Assembly (NCBI GenBank): GCA_964590195.1
Contig: CAZPWJ010000015.1
Coordinates: 1-64,000, forward strand
Direction: 5' to 3'
Origin: GCA-2731375 sp964590195
Lineage (GTDB): Bacteria; Pseudomonadota; Alphaproteobacteria; GCA-2731375
DNA: 64,000 bases
Shown: in pieces, positions 24,850 to 33,775 of the stretch
How positions within the stretch are numbered: position 1 is the stretch's first letter
How the letters are laid out: each line of letters starts with the position of its first letter
The notes under the pieces: generated by a model
Told to the model about the DNA's origin: nothing
Database searches by the model: none
The model's input: the letters and a program-made list of their open reading frames with translations, nothing else
Made by a program: the position numbers and the translations under genes

Positions 24850-27800
24850 TGTTGTTCTCCCATGTTCACGGATTGGTTGGCCGCGATCAGATCACGCAGG
24901 GCATCCGGCGTGGAATTGGAACGGGTCTGCCACAGGCCGCGTTCCAGCGCTTCCGCCAGCCGCTCCGCCATTTCCCGCAGCGCTGCCGGATTGTTTTGGC
25001 GCAGAAAATCCAGCACCTCTTCGTCCTTCAAATAGGCCTCATAGACCGCATCGAAATGATGGTCCGAGACCACCCGCGCCGTCGCCGCGAAGGCAAACAG
25101 GTAATCCACCGTCGCCGCCATCTCAAAGGCGCCCTTGTAGCCATGGCGCATGACGCCGGAAATCCATTTTGGATTGACCACCCTGGATCTGACCACGCGG
25201 CCGATTTCATCTTCCAGGCTGCGGATTTTCGGCGCGAAGGGCCGGCTGTGGTCGTTGTGATAGATCGCCGGCTGGGCACCTGAATAATGCCGCACGGCAG
25301 CGGTCAAGCCGCCTTCGAACTGGTAGTAGTCATCGGAATCCAGCAGGTCATGTTCCCGGTTGTCCTGGTTCTGCACCACGCCTTGGGTGGAGGACAGCAA
25401 GGACTGGAATTGGCCATGGGCGGGCCGGCCGGATGTCTTGCCGCCATATGCATAGCCGCCCCAGGCCAGATAGGCCCGGGCCAGATCGCCGTCATCCTGC
25501 CAGCCTCGCTCGTCCATCAGGGCCTGCAGACCAGCGCCATAGGCGCCTGGTTTGGAACCAAAAACACGCGCGGCGGCCAGATGATCGGCTTCTTCGCTGG
25601 AATGGCCGGCCTGGCGCAGGCGCACGCCGTCGGCGCGGGCGCGGGCCGCCAATGGATTGTCGCGCTCGCTTTCGTCTAGGGCCGCGACTTCCCGGGCGGC
25701 GCTGTCGAACAGGTCAATCTGGGTGGGAAAGGCATCGCGGAAAAAACCCGATATGCGCAAGGTTACGTCCACGCGGGGCCGATCCAGCATATGGATCGGC
25801 AGGATGTCGAAACCGATCACCCGGCGGGAGGCCGGCTCCCACTTTGGCTGCACGCCCATCAGGGCCAGGGCCTGGGCGATGTCGTCGCCGCCCGTACGCA
25901 TATTGGCAGTGCCCCAGGCGCTGAGCGCCAGATGTTTCGGCCATTCGCCGTGGGTCTGGCGGTATTCGTCCAACAAAAGGTTGGCTGACTTCCAGCCCAG
26001 CTGCCAGGCGGCGGGGGTGGGCACGGTGCGGCTGTCGACGGAATAGAAATTGCGCCCCGTGGGCAACACATCCAGGCGTCCCCGTGTCGGCGCCCCCGAT
26101 GCCCCCGGTTCAACGAATTCGCCATCCAGGCCACGAACTAGAGCGGAGATTTCCACCGCGCCGCAGGCATCCACGGTGGGTGCGACATGTTCCTTGATGG
26201 CGTCCAACACGGCGCGGGTCGCCGTCCATTCAGGCTGGGCCGATGCCGTGCCCTCAACCAGCGCGGCGGCCAATTCCTCCAGCCTCTCCACGGTGTCGCC
26301 ATGGCTGCGCCAGGCCGCGCCGCTTTGCAGCACGGAAGGTCTTGCGCCGTTCCAGGCATCGCCCAGGGCGCAATCCAGCGGGTCGAAGGCAAGCTCCAAA
26401 TCATTCGCCAGCGCCCTGATCAACGATGCATCGCCGGCATTGTCACCTTGCCGGGGCAGCCGGGTCAGGGCGACCAGCAGATCCCGGCGCAGGCGGCCTT
26501 CCAGCGGTTGGCCCAGAATGTGCAGGCCGTCGCGGATCTGCATTTCCTTCAGATCACAGAGATAATTGTCCAGCTTGGCCAGGGCCGCTGCCTCATCATC
26601 GGCCTCGGCGATGCCCGCGTCCTTGTCCAGTCCGATGTCGCGGGTCAGCTCCAGGATCTGCCCGCGCAACAGGTTCAAACGGCGCGGGTCCAGTCCGGCG
26701 GCTTCGTAGAACTCGTCAACCAGCAATTCCAGCTCCGCCAGGGGGCCATAGCTTTCCGCCCGGGTCAGGGGCGGCGTCAAATGATCCACGATCACCGCCT
26801 GGGCCCGCCGCTTGGCCTGGGTGCCTTCGCCGGGGTCATTGACGATAAAGGGATAAAGATGCGGCAGCGGGCCAAAAACAGCTTCTGGGAAGCAGCTATC
26901 GGAAAGTGCCAGGGATTTGCCCGGCAGCCATTCCAGATTGCCGTGCTTGCCCATGTGGACCACGGCCTGGGCGGTAAAGCCCCGGCGCAGCCAGCCGTAG
27001 AAGGCCAGATAGCCGTGCGGCGGCACCAGGTCAGGATCGTGATAGCTCGACTTGGGATCGATGTTGTAACCCCTGGCCGGTTGCAGGCCGATCACCACGT
27101 TGCCCAGAGTGAAGGCGGGCAGGACAAAATTCCCGCCGACCACGAAGGGATCATCCTTGGCCGGACCCCAGCGCTCGTCAACTTTTTCCCGCACTGCCTC
27201 GGGCAGATCGTCAAAAAAGTTTTGATAGTCGGCCACGGCGAACTCAATACCACCCGCACGGCTGGCGCGGTCCTTCAGATTGTTGGTGGGGCCGGCGGCC
27301 AGCTTGCGGATCAGGTCATCGCCCTTGCCCGGCAGGTCCCCCACGTCATAGCCGGCATCGGCCAGGGCGCGCAGCAGGTTCAGGGCCGAGGCCGGCGAAT
27401 CCAGCCCGACGCCATTGCCCATGCGCCCATCCTTGTTGGGGTAGTTGGCGAAAATCAGCGCCAGGCGGCGCTCCGCCGCGGGTGTTTGCGCCAACGTCAA
27501 CCAATTGGCGGCCAGCTGACAGACGAAATCAATACGGTCCGGCACGCCCTGGTAGGCGATCACCGGCAGCTGCGTGGCTTCATCGAAGCGCGCCTCGGCC
27601 TTGAACGAGACGGCGCGGGAGATGATGCGGCCATCGACCTCGGGCAGGGCAACGTTCATGGCGATGTCCCGGGCGCTCAAACCGTTCAGGTTATCCCTCC
27701 AATCATCCTCGTTGCCGCCTGAGAATATCATCTGAATGACCGGCACGCCGGGACGCTCCAGCGGTGAATCCGCCCGCGCGCCGCCGGGTTTGGAAACGGC

Positions 27801-28598
27801 GAAACCGGTGGCATTCAGGATCACGCCGGGCGGTTCCTCGGCAAAGATGGAATTCACGGTTTCCGCCGATACGCCCTCCTTCAGGGAGGCGACGAAGACC
27901 GGCAGCGGGTTAAGGCCTTTTTCGCGCAGACTTTGGATAACGCCGTCCACCGGGTCCAGATTGCCGGCCTGATACAGCGCCCGATAAAAGGTTACCGCCG
28001 CCACCGGCGCGCCGGGCCGCCAATGCCGGCGCAGATCGTCCAACGACAGGGTGCCCTGGCCAGGCCAGTAGAGGCCCGCGCGCAGCAAGGGTGCCGGTTC
28101 CCGCCATTCGTTTGGCTGGCCCAGCAGATCGGCGGCGTAGGCCAGCAGATTGCCGCCGTTGTCCGGGCCGCCATGGACGAAATATTGCCATAGGCGATGG
28201 CAGCTCTCCGCCGGCAGGGTCGAGAGGCCATGCAGCTCCGCATCGGGCTGATCGTCGCCGGGAATGATCGCCAGGGCGATATTTTCGCGCCGGCAGCATT
28301 GCACCACCTGTTCCACGCCATAGGGCCAATAATTGACACCGCCCAGCAGGCGGACGATAACCAGCCTGGCCGCGCTGATGATGTCGCCGACGTAAAGATC
28401 GACGGACATGTTGTGGCTCAGGTTCATCAGGTTGGCCAGACGCAGACTCGGCCTATTCGAATCCTGCCGGACAGCCGCCAGCATCTGCAAATCCGTGTCC
28501 GCCGCCGATAGGATTACGATGTCGCCGGGGCTTTGGCCCAGGTCCACCGCCTCCGCGCCATCGGAGATTCCGCCGGGTTTGGCCGCGAGCAAATGCAT
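24846..28598 (-). CDS. cobN: cobaltochelatase subunit CobN
   Basis: A 1250-residue BchH-like subunit that binds hydrogenobyrinic acid a,c-diamide in the ATP-dependent late cobalt insertion. Recognisable sequence includes GGVNYWPYGVEQVVQCCRRE near the N-terminus, PNKDGRMGNGVGLDSPASAL in the middle, VHMGKHGNLEWLPGKSLALS with the chelation-site His residues, and SDDYYQFEGGLTAAVRHYSG then HGYKGAFEMAATVDYLFAFA near the C-terminus. It is full length. The AAA+ partners CobS and CobT(chelatase) or ChlID are not in this window; CobN may borrow partners encoded elsewhere. It follows cobW by 7 bases and overlaps cobO by 4. Confidence 0.95.
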   Translation of the reverse strand: MHLLAAKPGGISDGAEAVDLGQSPGDIVILSAADTDLQMLAAVRQDSNRPSLRLANLMNLSHNMSVDLYVGDIISAARLVIVRLLGGVNYWPYGVEQVVQCCRRENIALAIIPGDDQPDAELHGLSTLPAESCHRLWQYFVHGGPDNGGNLLAYAADLLGQPNEWREPAPLLRAGLYWPGQGTLSLDDLRRHWRPGAPVAAVTFYRALYQAGNLDPVDGVIQSLREKGLNPLPVFVASLKEGVSAETVNSIFAEEPPGVILNATGFAVSKPGGARADSPLERPGVPVIQMIFSGGNEDDWRDNLNGLSARDIAMNVALPEVDGRIISRAVSFKAEARFDEATQLPVIAYQGVPDRIDFVCQLAANWLTLAQTPAAERRLALIFANYPNKDGRMGNGVGLDSPASALNLLRALADAGYDVGDLPGKGDDLIRKLAAGPTNNLKDRASRAGGIEFAVADYQNFFDDLPEAVREKVDERWGPAKDDPFVVGGNFVLPAFTLGNVVIGLQPARGYNIDPKSSYHDPDLVPPHGYLAFYGWLRRGFTAQAVVHMGKHGNLEWLPGKSLALSDSCFPEAVFGPLPHLYPFIVNDPGEGTQAKRRAQAVIVDHLTPPLTRAESYGPLAELELLVDEFYEAAGLDPRRLNLLRGQILELTRDIGLDKDAGIAEADDEAAALAKLDNYLCDLKEMQIRDGLHILGQPLEGRLRRDLLVALTRLPRQGDNAGDASLIRALANDLELAFDPLDCALGDAWNGARPSVLQSGAAWRSHGDTVERLEELAAALVEGTASAQPEWTATRAVLDAIKEHVAPTVDACGAVEISALVRGLDGEFVEPGASGAPTRGRLDVLPTGRNFYSVDSRTVPTPAAWQLGWKSANLLLDEYRQTHGEWPKHLALSAWGTANMRTGGDDIAQALALMGVQPKWEPASRRVIGFDILPIHMLDRPRVDVTLRISGFFRDAFPTQIDLFDSAAREVAALDESERDNPLAARARADGVRLRQAGHSSEEADHLAAARVFGSKPGAYGAGLQALMDERGWQDDGDLARAYLAWGGYAYGGKTSGRPAHGQFQSLLSSTQGVVQNQDNREHDLLDSDDYYQFEGGLTAAVRHYSGAQPAIYHNDHSRPFAPKIRSLEDEIGRVVRSRVVNPKWISGVMRHGYKGAFEMAATVDYLFAFAATARVVSDHHFDAVYEAYLKDEEVLDFLRQNNPAALREMAERLAEALERGLWQTRSNSTPDALRDLIAANQSVNMGEQQ

Positions 28599-28605
28599 CG
28601 CCGGT

Positions 28606-29661
28606 TCAGTCCTCGGTCTTGGCCACGATCATGGCGCGGATGGCGCCCTCGTCCAGACCATGCAGACCGATCACTACAAGCTGCGAGGTCCGCGCCTCCC
28701 CCTCGCCCCAGTCCCGGTCGTAATAGTGCTGATAGCGGTCGCCAACGCCCTGTACCAACAGGCGCATATCCTTGCCTTCAACGGCAATGAAGCCCTTCAT
28801 GCGCAAGACATCATGGGCGGCGGCGGCCTGGCGCAGTTTGGCCACCAGTGCCTCGGGCTCGGCCACGGCATCGAAAGTCACCACGAAGCTGTCGAAATCG
28901 TCGTGTTCGTGGTCGTCCTCGTCGTCATGATGCGAGGGACGGTTGTCCAGATCGTCTTCCGCCGCCGCGTCCAGGCCCAACAGCGTGTCGGCGGCAATGG
29001 CGCCGTGTTGCGCCGTTACCACGCGGACCGATGGGCGCAGGGCGGCTTGCAGGTCCCCGGCCACGCGGGGTGTCTGGTCAGCGGCCAGCAGGTCCGATTT
29101 GTTCATCACCACCATGTCGGCGCAGGCCAGCTGGTCCGTGAACAGCTCCGCCAGCGGGCTGTCGTGATCCAACGCTTCGTCCGCCTGCCGCTGCGCCGCC
29201 ACGGCGTCGGGATCATCAGCGAACAGACCGGCGGCAAAGGCCGGCCCGTCGACCACGGCGACCACGCCATCGACGGTGATACGGGTGCGGATGGCCGGCC
29301 AGTTGAAGGCCTTCAGAAGAGGTTTCGGCAAAGCCAGGCCCGAGGTTTCGATAATGATGTGGTCAATACCCTCGGGCCGGTCCAGCAGGGCCTCCATGGT
29401 GGGTACGAAATCGTCGGCCACGGTGCAGCAGATGCAGCCGTTGGCCAATTCGACAATGTCCTCCTCGGCGCAGTTCTCGGCGCCGCAGGCCTTGAGGATA
29501 TTGCCGTCGACCCCCATATCGCCGAATTCGTTGATAATCAGCGCCAGACGCTTGCCATTGGCGGTCTGTAGCAGATGCCGGATCATTGAGGTCTTGCCGG
29601 CGCCAAGAAAGCCGGTAATCACGGTGGCGGGAATACGTTGCAGATTACTCATGGATGGCAT
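28606..29661 (-). CDS. cobW: CobW GTPase/metallochaperone
   Basis: A 351-residue G3E GTPase thought to deliver cobalt to CobN. Features are the P-loop TGFLGAGKTSMIRHLL (residues 16-31), the metal-binding GCICCTV (CxCC), the switch-like IIIETSGLALPKPLLKAF, the base-specificity MNKSDL and a His/Asp-rich loop (HHDDEDDHEHDDFDS) that may store metal. The ATG at 29661 has GGAGGGAGGG upstream; an alternative ATG is at 29652. First gene of the cobW-cobN-cobO-cobQ operon and preceded directly by a cobalamin riboswitch. Confidence 0.94.
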   Translation of the reverse strand: MPSMSNLQRIPATVITGFLGAGKTSMIRHLLQTANGKRLALIINEFGDMGVDGNILKACGAENCAEEDIVELANGCICCTVADDFVPTMEALLDRPEGIDHIIIETSGLALPKPLLKAFNWPAIRTRITVDGVVAVVDGPAFAAGLFADDPDAVAAQRQADEALDHDSPLAELFTDQLACADMVVMNKSDLLAADQTPRVAGDLQAALRPSVRVVTAQHGAIAADTLLGLDAAAEDDLDNRPSHHDDEDDHEHDDFDSFVVTFDAVAEPEALVAKLRQAAAAHDVLRMKGFIAVEGKDMRLLVQGVGDRYQHYYDRDWGEGEARTSQLVVIGLHGLDEGAIRAMIVAKTED

Positions 29662-29697
29662 GGTTTAGCGCCCTCCCTCCGAGGATCGGTTACATGG

Positions 29698-29900
29698 TTA
29701 CAACAAGCCGCGCGCGTCTCCTGGCTTTGGGTCGTCGGTCGCGGGGCCTTCCCGGCGGTTGCCCCGCCAGTGACAGTTTCCCGTTTCCTCGCCATTCACA
29801 GTTGCGGGGGCAGCGCCGGATTTTAGAGACCTTGCGGCCTTTCGGGGCAAGGATGGAACACCGGCTTCCGCGCCACGGCGGGCGCAACCTAGCACGCATG
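29698..29900 (-). promoter_or_regulatory. cobalamin (AdoCbl) riboswitch upstream of cobW
   Basis: Read on the minus strand, the conserved elements occur in the right order: GCGGAAGCCGGTG (rc of 29858-29870 region), then CTGCCCCCGCAACTGTGA (rc of about 29795-29812), GTCACTGGCGGGG, CCGGGAAGGCCCCGC and the B12 box AAAGCCAGGAGACGCGC (rc of 29710-29727). The cobW ATG follows about 40-50 bases after the box. This is a class-I cobalamin riboswitch. It should reduce expression of cobW-cobN-cobO-cobQ when adenosylcobalamin is plentiful, probably by hiding the GGAGGG ribosome site, since no terminator hairpin with a U-tract is visible. Confidence 0.93.
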
Positions 29901-29908
29901 GCATCCTG

Positions 29909-29927
29909 GCGGCAATTGAATTGCCGC
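29909..29927. promoter_or_regulatory. 19-bp perfect inverted repeat, candidate operator
   Basis: GCGGCAATT and AATTGCCGC flank a single central G. It lies between the cobalamin riboswitch (minus strand) and the NiCoT-like gene (plus strand), the natural place for a shared operator. No known regulator motif is matched with confidence. Confidence 0.5.
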
Positions 29928-29950
29928 TGGCATAATTTGCCGCGCCAGCG
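29925..29950. repeat. second inverted repeat CGCTGGC/GCCAGCG
   Basis: CGCTGGC (29925-29931) and GCCAGCG (29944-29950) are perfect 7-bp complements separated by 12 bases containing CATAAT-like AT-rich sequence. It overlaps the right end of the 19-bp palindrome by three bases. It may be a second operator half or a leader hairpin of the rightward transcript. Confidence 0.4.
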
Positions 29951-29992
29951 TAAAGCTAGAGATTGTTCGGGTCTGCGTATTTTGGATTTTCG

Positions 29993-30709
29993 ATGTCAAC
30001 AATTCTTGTCATGGGCTTTCTGTTGGGACTGCAACACGCCATGGAGGCCGATCACATCGCCGCCGTCGCGGCGCTGGCCGCCGGCAAGGGCCGCCTGCAT
30101 TGGATCATGCGCCATGGCTTGTTTTGGGGCCTGGGCCACGCCCTGGCGCTTAGCGCCTTCGCGGGCGCCGTGATGTTGGCGCGGGGCAGCATTCCCACAG
30201 GGTTGAGCGCGGCTTTGGAATTCGCCGTTGCATGTATGTTGATCAGCCTGGGTGCCCTGGTGATCTGGCGCCTGGTACGGGAACGGCTGCACTTTCATTT
30301 GCACCGCCACCGGGACGGAAAACTGCATTTTCACGCCCATAGCCATGCCGGCGAGCGGCAAACCCACGACAAAAACAAACATGATCACCAACATGATGGC
30401 AACGGTGTCCGCCGCAGCCTGGCCGTCGGCGTGATGCATGGCCTTGCCGGCTCCGCCGCGCTCATCGCCCTGGCCGCGCCGGGACAATTTCTCGATGGCA
30501 TGGGATTTATCTTTCTGTTCGGCGTCGGCTCCATTTTGGGCATGTTGGTGCTGTCATCGGTTATTGCCTTGCCGTTGCTATTGTCGGGCCGGCTGCTGAC
30601 CGGCCTTAATCGCGGACTGCGGCTGGGTATTGGCATGGTCTCCATTGCCATTGGCTGTTTTTATGCCTACGCCGGCGCGCCCGCGATGTTGGCGCTACTG
30701 CAGTCGTGA
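29993..30709 (+). CDS. nickel/cobalt transporter, NiCoT/RcnA-UreH-like
   Basis: A 238-residue membrane protein with about six hydrophobic segments. The first helix carries LLGLQHAMEADHIAAVAALA, equivalent to the metal-binding H-x4-DH motif of NiCoT permeases, and later helices show SLAVGVMHGLAGSAALIALA. A central loop is strongly His-rich (FHAHSHAGERQTHDKNKHDH and following HQHD). Start: the ATG at 29993, with the conserved part beginning soon after; an earlier in-frame start at 29963 is unlikely. Placed between the B12 riboswitch-led operon and cobC, and coupled to cobC by a GTGA overlap, it probably moves cobalt for B12 synthesis. Direction of transport is not certain, since RcnA-type relatives are exporters. 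Confidence 0.82.
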   Translation: MSTILVMGFLLGLQHAMEADHIAAVAALAAGKGRLHWIMRHGLFWGLGHALALSAFAGAVMLARGSIPTGLSAALEFAVACMLISLGALVIWRLVRERLHFHLHRHRDGKLHFHAHSHAGERQTHDKNKHDHQHDGNGVRRSLAVGVMHGLAGSAALIALAAPGQFLDGMGFIFLFGVGSILGMLVLSSVIALPLLLSGRLLTGLNRGLRLGIGMVSIAIGCFYAYAGAPAMLALLQS

Positions 30710-31701
30710 CCAAGATACCCATGGGACTGCCGCATGGCGGCGAACCGCCCCTAGATAACATGAACGGCGGATCGGATTGGCTGGACCTTTCCACCGGCAT
30801 CGCGCCTTTTGCCTATCCGTTTGCGCCGCCGCCCCAGAATACCTGGAGCCATCTGCCCCGCCGGCGGGAAGAACAAACGTTGCTATCAGCCGCCGCCGCC
30901 CATTTTGGCCTGGACCGTCTAGACAATCTTTGCCTTGGCCCCGGCTCCCAGGCCTTGTTGCAGCTGTTGCCCGAGCTGTTGCCCGTTGGGACCGCCGCCG
31001 TGCTGGCGCCGACCTATAACGAGCATGCCCACCGCTGGGCTCGCGCCGGCCACCGCGTCGAAGAGATAGCCAGCCTCGCGGCATTGCCGGCGCAATGCCG
31101 TTACCTCGTCGTGGTCAATCCAAACAATCCGACAGGCGAGATGCAAATGCGCGGGGAGCTGCTGGCGCTGGCCGAGAAAATGGCGGCGCGGGACGGCTAT
31201 CTAATCGTGGACGAGGCGTTTTGCGACCTTGTGCCCGGGGTCAGCCTGGGGCCGGAGGCCGGGCGGTCCGGTCTGTTGCTCCTACGCTCGTTCGGCAAGT
31301 TTTTCGGCCTGGCGGGTCTGCGTCTTGGATTTTTGCTGGGGCCGGCGGCATTCATCGCCACGGCGCGGGAACGCATCGGCCCTTGGCCCGTGAACGGACC
31401 GGCCCTAGCGATTGCGGCTCAGGCCTATGGTGATGGGGCCTGGATCACGGCTCACCGGAAGGCCCTGGCCCAGCAAGCGGAGCGGTTGCGGCAGACATTG
31501 GCGCGCCACGGCCAGATCATCGGCGGCACTGATTTGTTTGTTCTGTTGCAAGCGGGCAATAGCGCGGCAATTCACGCTGGTTTGGCCGCGGCCCAAATCC
31601 ACGTGCGTAATTTTGCCGAACAGGGCACATGGCTACGCTTTGGGTTGCCGGGAGAAGAGGCTGCCTGGAAGCGTTTCGAGGCCGCGCTTACCCTTATCTG
31701 A
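30706..31701 (+). CDS. cobC: threonine-phosphate decarboxylase (CobC/CobD-type PLP enzyme)
   Basis: A 331-residue fold-type I PLP enzyme that makes (R)-1-amino-2-propanol phosphate, the arm that CbiB attaches. Motifs: GLPHGGEPPLDN and LDLSTGIAPFAYPF at the N-terminus, VVVNPNNPTGEMQ, YLIVDEAFCDLVPG and LRSFGKFFGLAGLRLGFLLG with the PLP-binding Lys in SFGK. The start is GTG at 30706, overlapping the stop of the metal transporter (GTGA). Slightly short for the family but complete to the C-terminal LRFGLPG motif. The 3' end overlaps the convergent dppF-like gene by 8 bases. Confidence 0.92.
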   Translation: MTKIPMGLPHGGEPPLDNMNGGSDWLDLSTGIAPFAYPFAPPPQNTWSHLPRRREEQTLLSAAAAHFGLDRLDNLCLGPGSQALLQLLPELLPVGTAAVLAPTYNEHAHRWARAGHRVEEIASLAALPAQCRYLVVVNPNNPTGEMQMRGELLALAEKMAARDGYLIVDEAFCDLVPGVSLGPEAGRSGLLLLRSFGKFFGLAGLRLGFLLGPAAFIATARERIGPWPVNGPALAIAAQAYGDGAWITAHRKALAQQAERLRQTLARHGQIIGGTDLFVLLQAGNSAAIHAGLAAAQIHVRNFAEQGTWLRFGLPGEEAAWKRFEAALTLI

Positions 31702-32692
31702 GGTGGCAGGAGACCACGTGGCCCGGTCCGAATTCCTTTAGCGGCGGCTCTTCGACCTTGCAGCGTTCCTCGGCATAGGGGCAGCGGGTATGGAAATGGC
31801 AGCCTGGCGGCGGCTTAATCGGGCTGGGAACATCGCCTTGCAGAATGGTTTTCTTGCGCCTGATGGTCGGGTCTGGAATGGGCACCGCCGACAGCAACGC
31901 CTCGGTATAGGGATGCTGGGGATTGGTGAACAGGGTTTTCTTGTCGGTGTATTCGACGATCTTGCCCAGATACATCACCGCGATGCGGTCGCTGATATGT
32001 TCGACAACGGCCAGATCATGGGCGATGAAGAGATACGATAGATTCAGCTCCGACTGCAGGTCCATCAGCAGATTGATCACTTGCGCCTGGATCGAGACAT
32101 CCAGGGCCGAGACCGGTTCGTCTCCGATGATCACCTGCGGGTTCAAGGCCAGGGCCCGGGCGATGCCGATGCGTTGACGCTGGCCGCCGGAAAATTCGTG
32201 CGGGAAACTTTCCAATTGCGCCTTGCGCAGGCCCACGCGCTCGAACAATTCCGCCGCCCGTTCCTTGCGTTCGGCCGGGGTGCCGATATCGTGGACGCGC
32301 AGCATTTCCTCGACAATGCCACCCGCCGTCATGCGCGGGTTCAGCGAGGAATACGGATCCTGAAAGATAATCTGCATTTCGCGCCGGACCGGACGCATGT
32401 CGGTCTTGCTTAAATGCGTGATGTCACGGCCGTTCAGCTTGATGCTGCCGTCGGTCGGGTCCAACAGGCGCAGAACCGTGCGGCCCACGGTGGACTTGCC
32501 GCAACCGCTTTCCCCAACCAGACCCAGGGTTTCGCCCTGGTTGATGTGAAAGCTGACGCCATCGACGGCGTAAACATAACCCGCGTTTCGCGACAACAGC
32601 CCCTTGGAGAGGGGGAAATGTTTTTTCAGGCCCGTTACTTCCAACAGGGGCGGTTCGCCGTCTTGCATCGAAATCTGCGCGGAATCAGTCAT
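31694..32692 (-). CDS. dppF: peptide ABC importer ATPase (DppF/OppF)
   Basis: A 332-residue ATP-binding subunit. It has LGLVGESGCGKSTVGRTVLR (Walker A), SGGQRQRIGIARALALNP (signature), VIIGDEPVSALDVSIQAQVI (Walker B) and the C-terminal oligopeptide/dipeptide domain ending with a Cys cluster (PGCHFHTRCPYAEERC). The ATG at 32692 overlaps the end of the DppD gene by 8 bases. Last gene of a five-gene importer operon. Substrate is likely a short peptide or related compound; the binding protein does not tell more. Confidence 0.9.
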   Translation of the reverse strand: MTDSAQISMQDGEPPLLEVTGLKKHFPLSKGLLSRNAGYVYAVDGVSFHINQGETLGLVGESGCGKSTVGRTVLRLLDPTDGSIKLNGRDITHLSKTDMRPVRREMQIIFQDPYSSLNPRMTAGGIVEEMLRVHDIGTPAERKERAAELFERVGLRKAQLESFPHEFSGGQRQRIGIARALALNPQVIIGDEPVSALDVSIQAQVINLLMDLQSELNLSYLFIAHDLAVVEHISDRIAVMYLGKIVEYTDKKTLFTNPQHPYTEALLSAVPIPDPTIRRKKTILQGDVPSPIKPPPGCHFHTRCPYAEERCKVEEPPLKEFGPGHVVSCHLR

Positions 32693-33764
32693 TCTGACCT
32701 CCATACAAGTTGTCAGAATGCCAACAGGCAGCCCAATGTCCGGGCCGTTTTTCTTCGTAAACCGGATATTCCGCCCGGCATTTATCATCGGCGTATTTGC
32801 AGCGAGGTGCGAAGGCGCAGCCTGGCGGCAGATCGTTCAATGGCGGTACGATGCCGGGGATCTCCTCCAGCCGCTCGGCCAGATGATCACCGCTGCCCTG
32901 CTCAACGCCGGTCATGATTTCAAGCTGCGGCACCGAAGCCATCAGGCCGTGGGTATATGGGTGCATGGGCTCGGCGAACAGTGGTTCAACATCCGCCTCT
33001 TCCACCTTGCGCCCGGCGTACATGACGACGACGCGGCGGGCGGTTTCCGCGATAACGCCCAGGTCATGGGTAATCAGAATTACCGCCGTGCCCAACTCTT
33101 CCTGCAATTGTACGATCAGGTCCAGGATCTGTGCCTGGATGGTCACGTCCAGCGCCGTTGTCGGCTCGTCGGCGATCAGGACTTTCGGGTTGCAGGCCAG
33201 GGCCATGGCGATCATCGCCCGCTGCCGCATGCCGCCCGAAAGTTGGTGCGGGTATTCCTTGGCGCGTTGCGCCGGTTCCGGGATCTTGACCAGATCCAGC
33301 ATCTCCACCGCCCGCTCCAGGGCCCTGGCCTTGGAATAATCCTGATGCAAAATCAGCGCCTCGGCGATTTGATAGCCGATGGTCAGAACCGGGTTGAGCG
33401 AGGTCATCGGCTCCTGAAAAATCATCGAGATATCGTTGCCCCGGATACCCCGCATCTCGGCTTCGCTCAAGGCCAGAAGGTCCGTGCCATCCAGCTTCAC
33501 CGTGCCGCCAATAATCCGGCCGGGAGGTTCCGGTACCAGGCGCATGACTGAAAGCGCCGTGATGCTTTTACCACAGCCTGACTCTCCAACGATGCCCAGG
33601 GTTTCGCCCTTGCGCAGATTAAACGAAACGCCGTCCACCGCCTTGACCGTGCCCTGTCGGGTAAAGAAGTACGTCTGCAACCCCTCTACTTCCAACGCCA
33701 GCTCGCTGCTTTGCGGCTCGACCCGCGCGGATGGGTCCAGGTCACTGTTCGCCATGTCTGTCAT
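32685..33764 (-). CDS. dppD: peptide ABC importer ATPase (DppD/OppD)
   Basis: A 359-residue ATP-binding subunit that pairs with DppF. It shows LGIVGESGCGKSITALSVMR (Walker A), SGGMRQRAMIAMALACNP (signature), VLIADEPTTALDVTIQAQIL (Walker B) and the Cys-containing C-terminal extension PPGCAFAPRCKYADDKCRA. It lies 11 bases after the DppC-type permease gene. Confidence 0.9.
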   Translation of the reverse strand: MTDMANSDLDPSARVEPQSSELALEVEGLQTYFFTRQGTVKAVDGVSFNLRKGETLGIVGESGCGKSITALSVMRLVPEPPGRIIGGTVKLDGTDLLALSEAEMRGIRGNDISMIFQEPMTSLNPVLTIGYQIAEALILHQDYSKARALERAVEMLDLVKIPEPAQRAKEYPHQLSGGMRQRAMIAMALACNPKVLIADEPTTALDVTIQAQILDLIVQLQEELGTAVILITHDLGVIAETARRVVVMYAGRKVEEADVEPLFAEPMHPYTHGLMASVPQLEIMTGVEQGSGDHLAERLEEIPGIVPPLNDLPPGCAFAPRCKYADDKCRAEYPVYEEKRPGHWAACWHSDNLYGGQND

Positions 33765-33775
33765 GCTGCTGTTGC

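Noticed and set aside
26187..27722. 511-codon plus-strand frame opposite cobN
   Set aside because: Antisense shadow of a clear cobN coding region in high-G+C DNA; its translation is low-complexity Gln/Arg/Gly-rich with no family motif.
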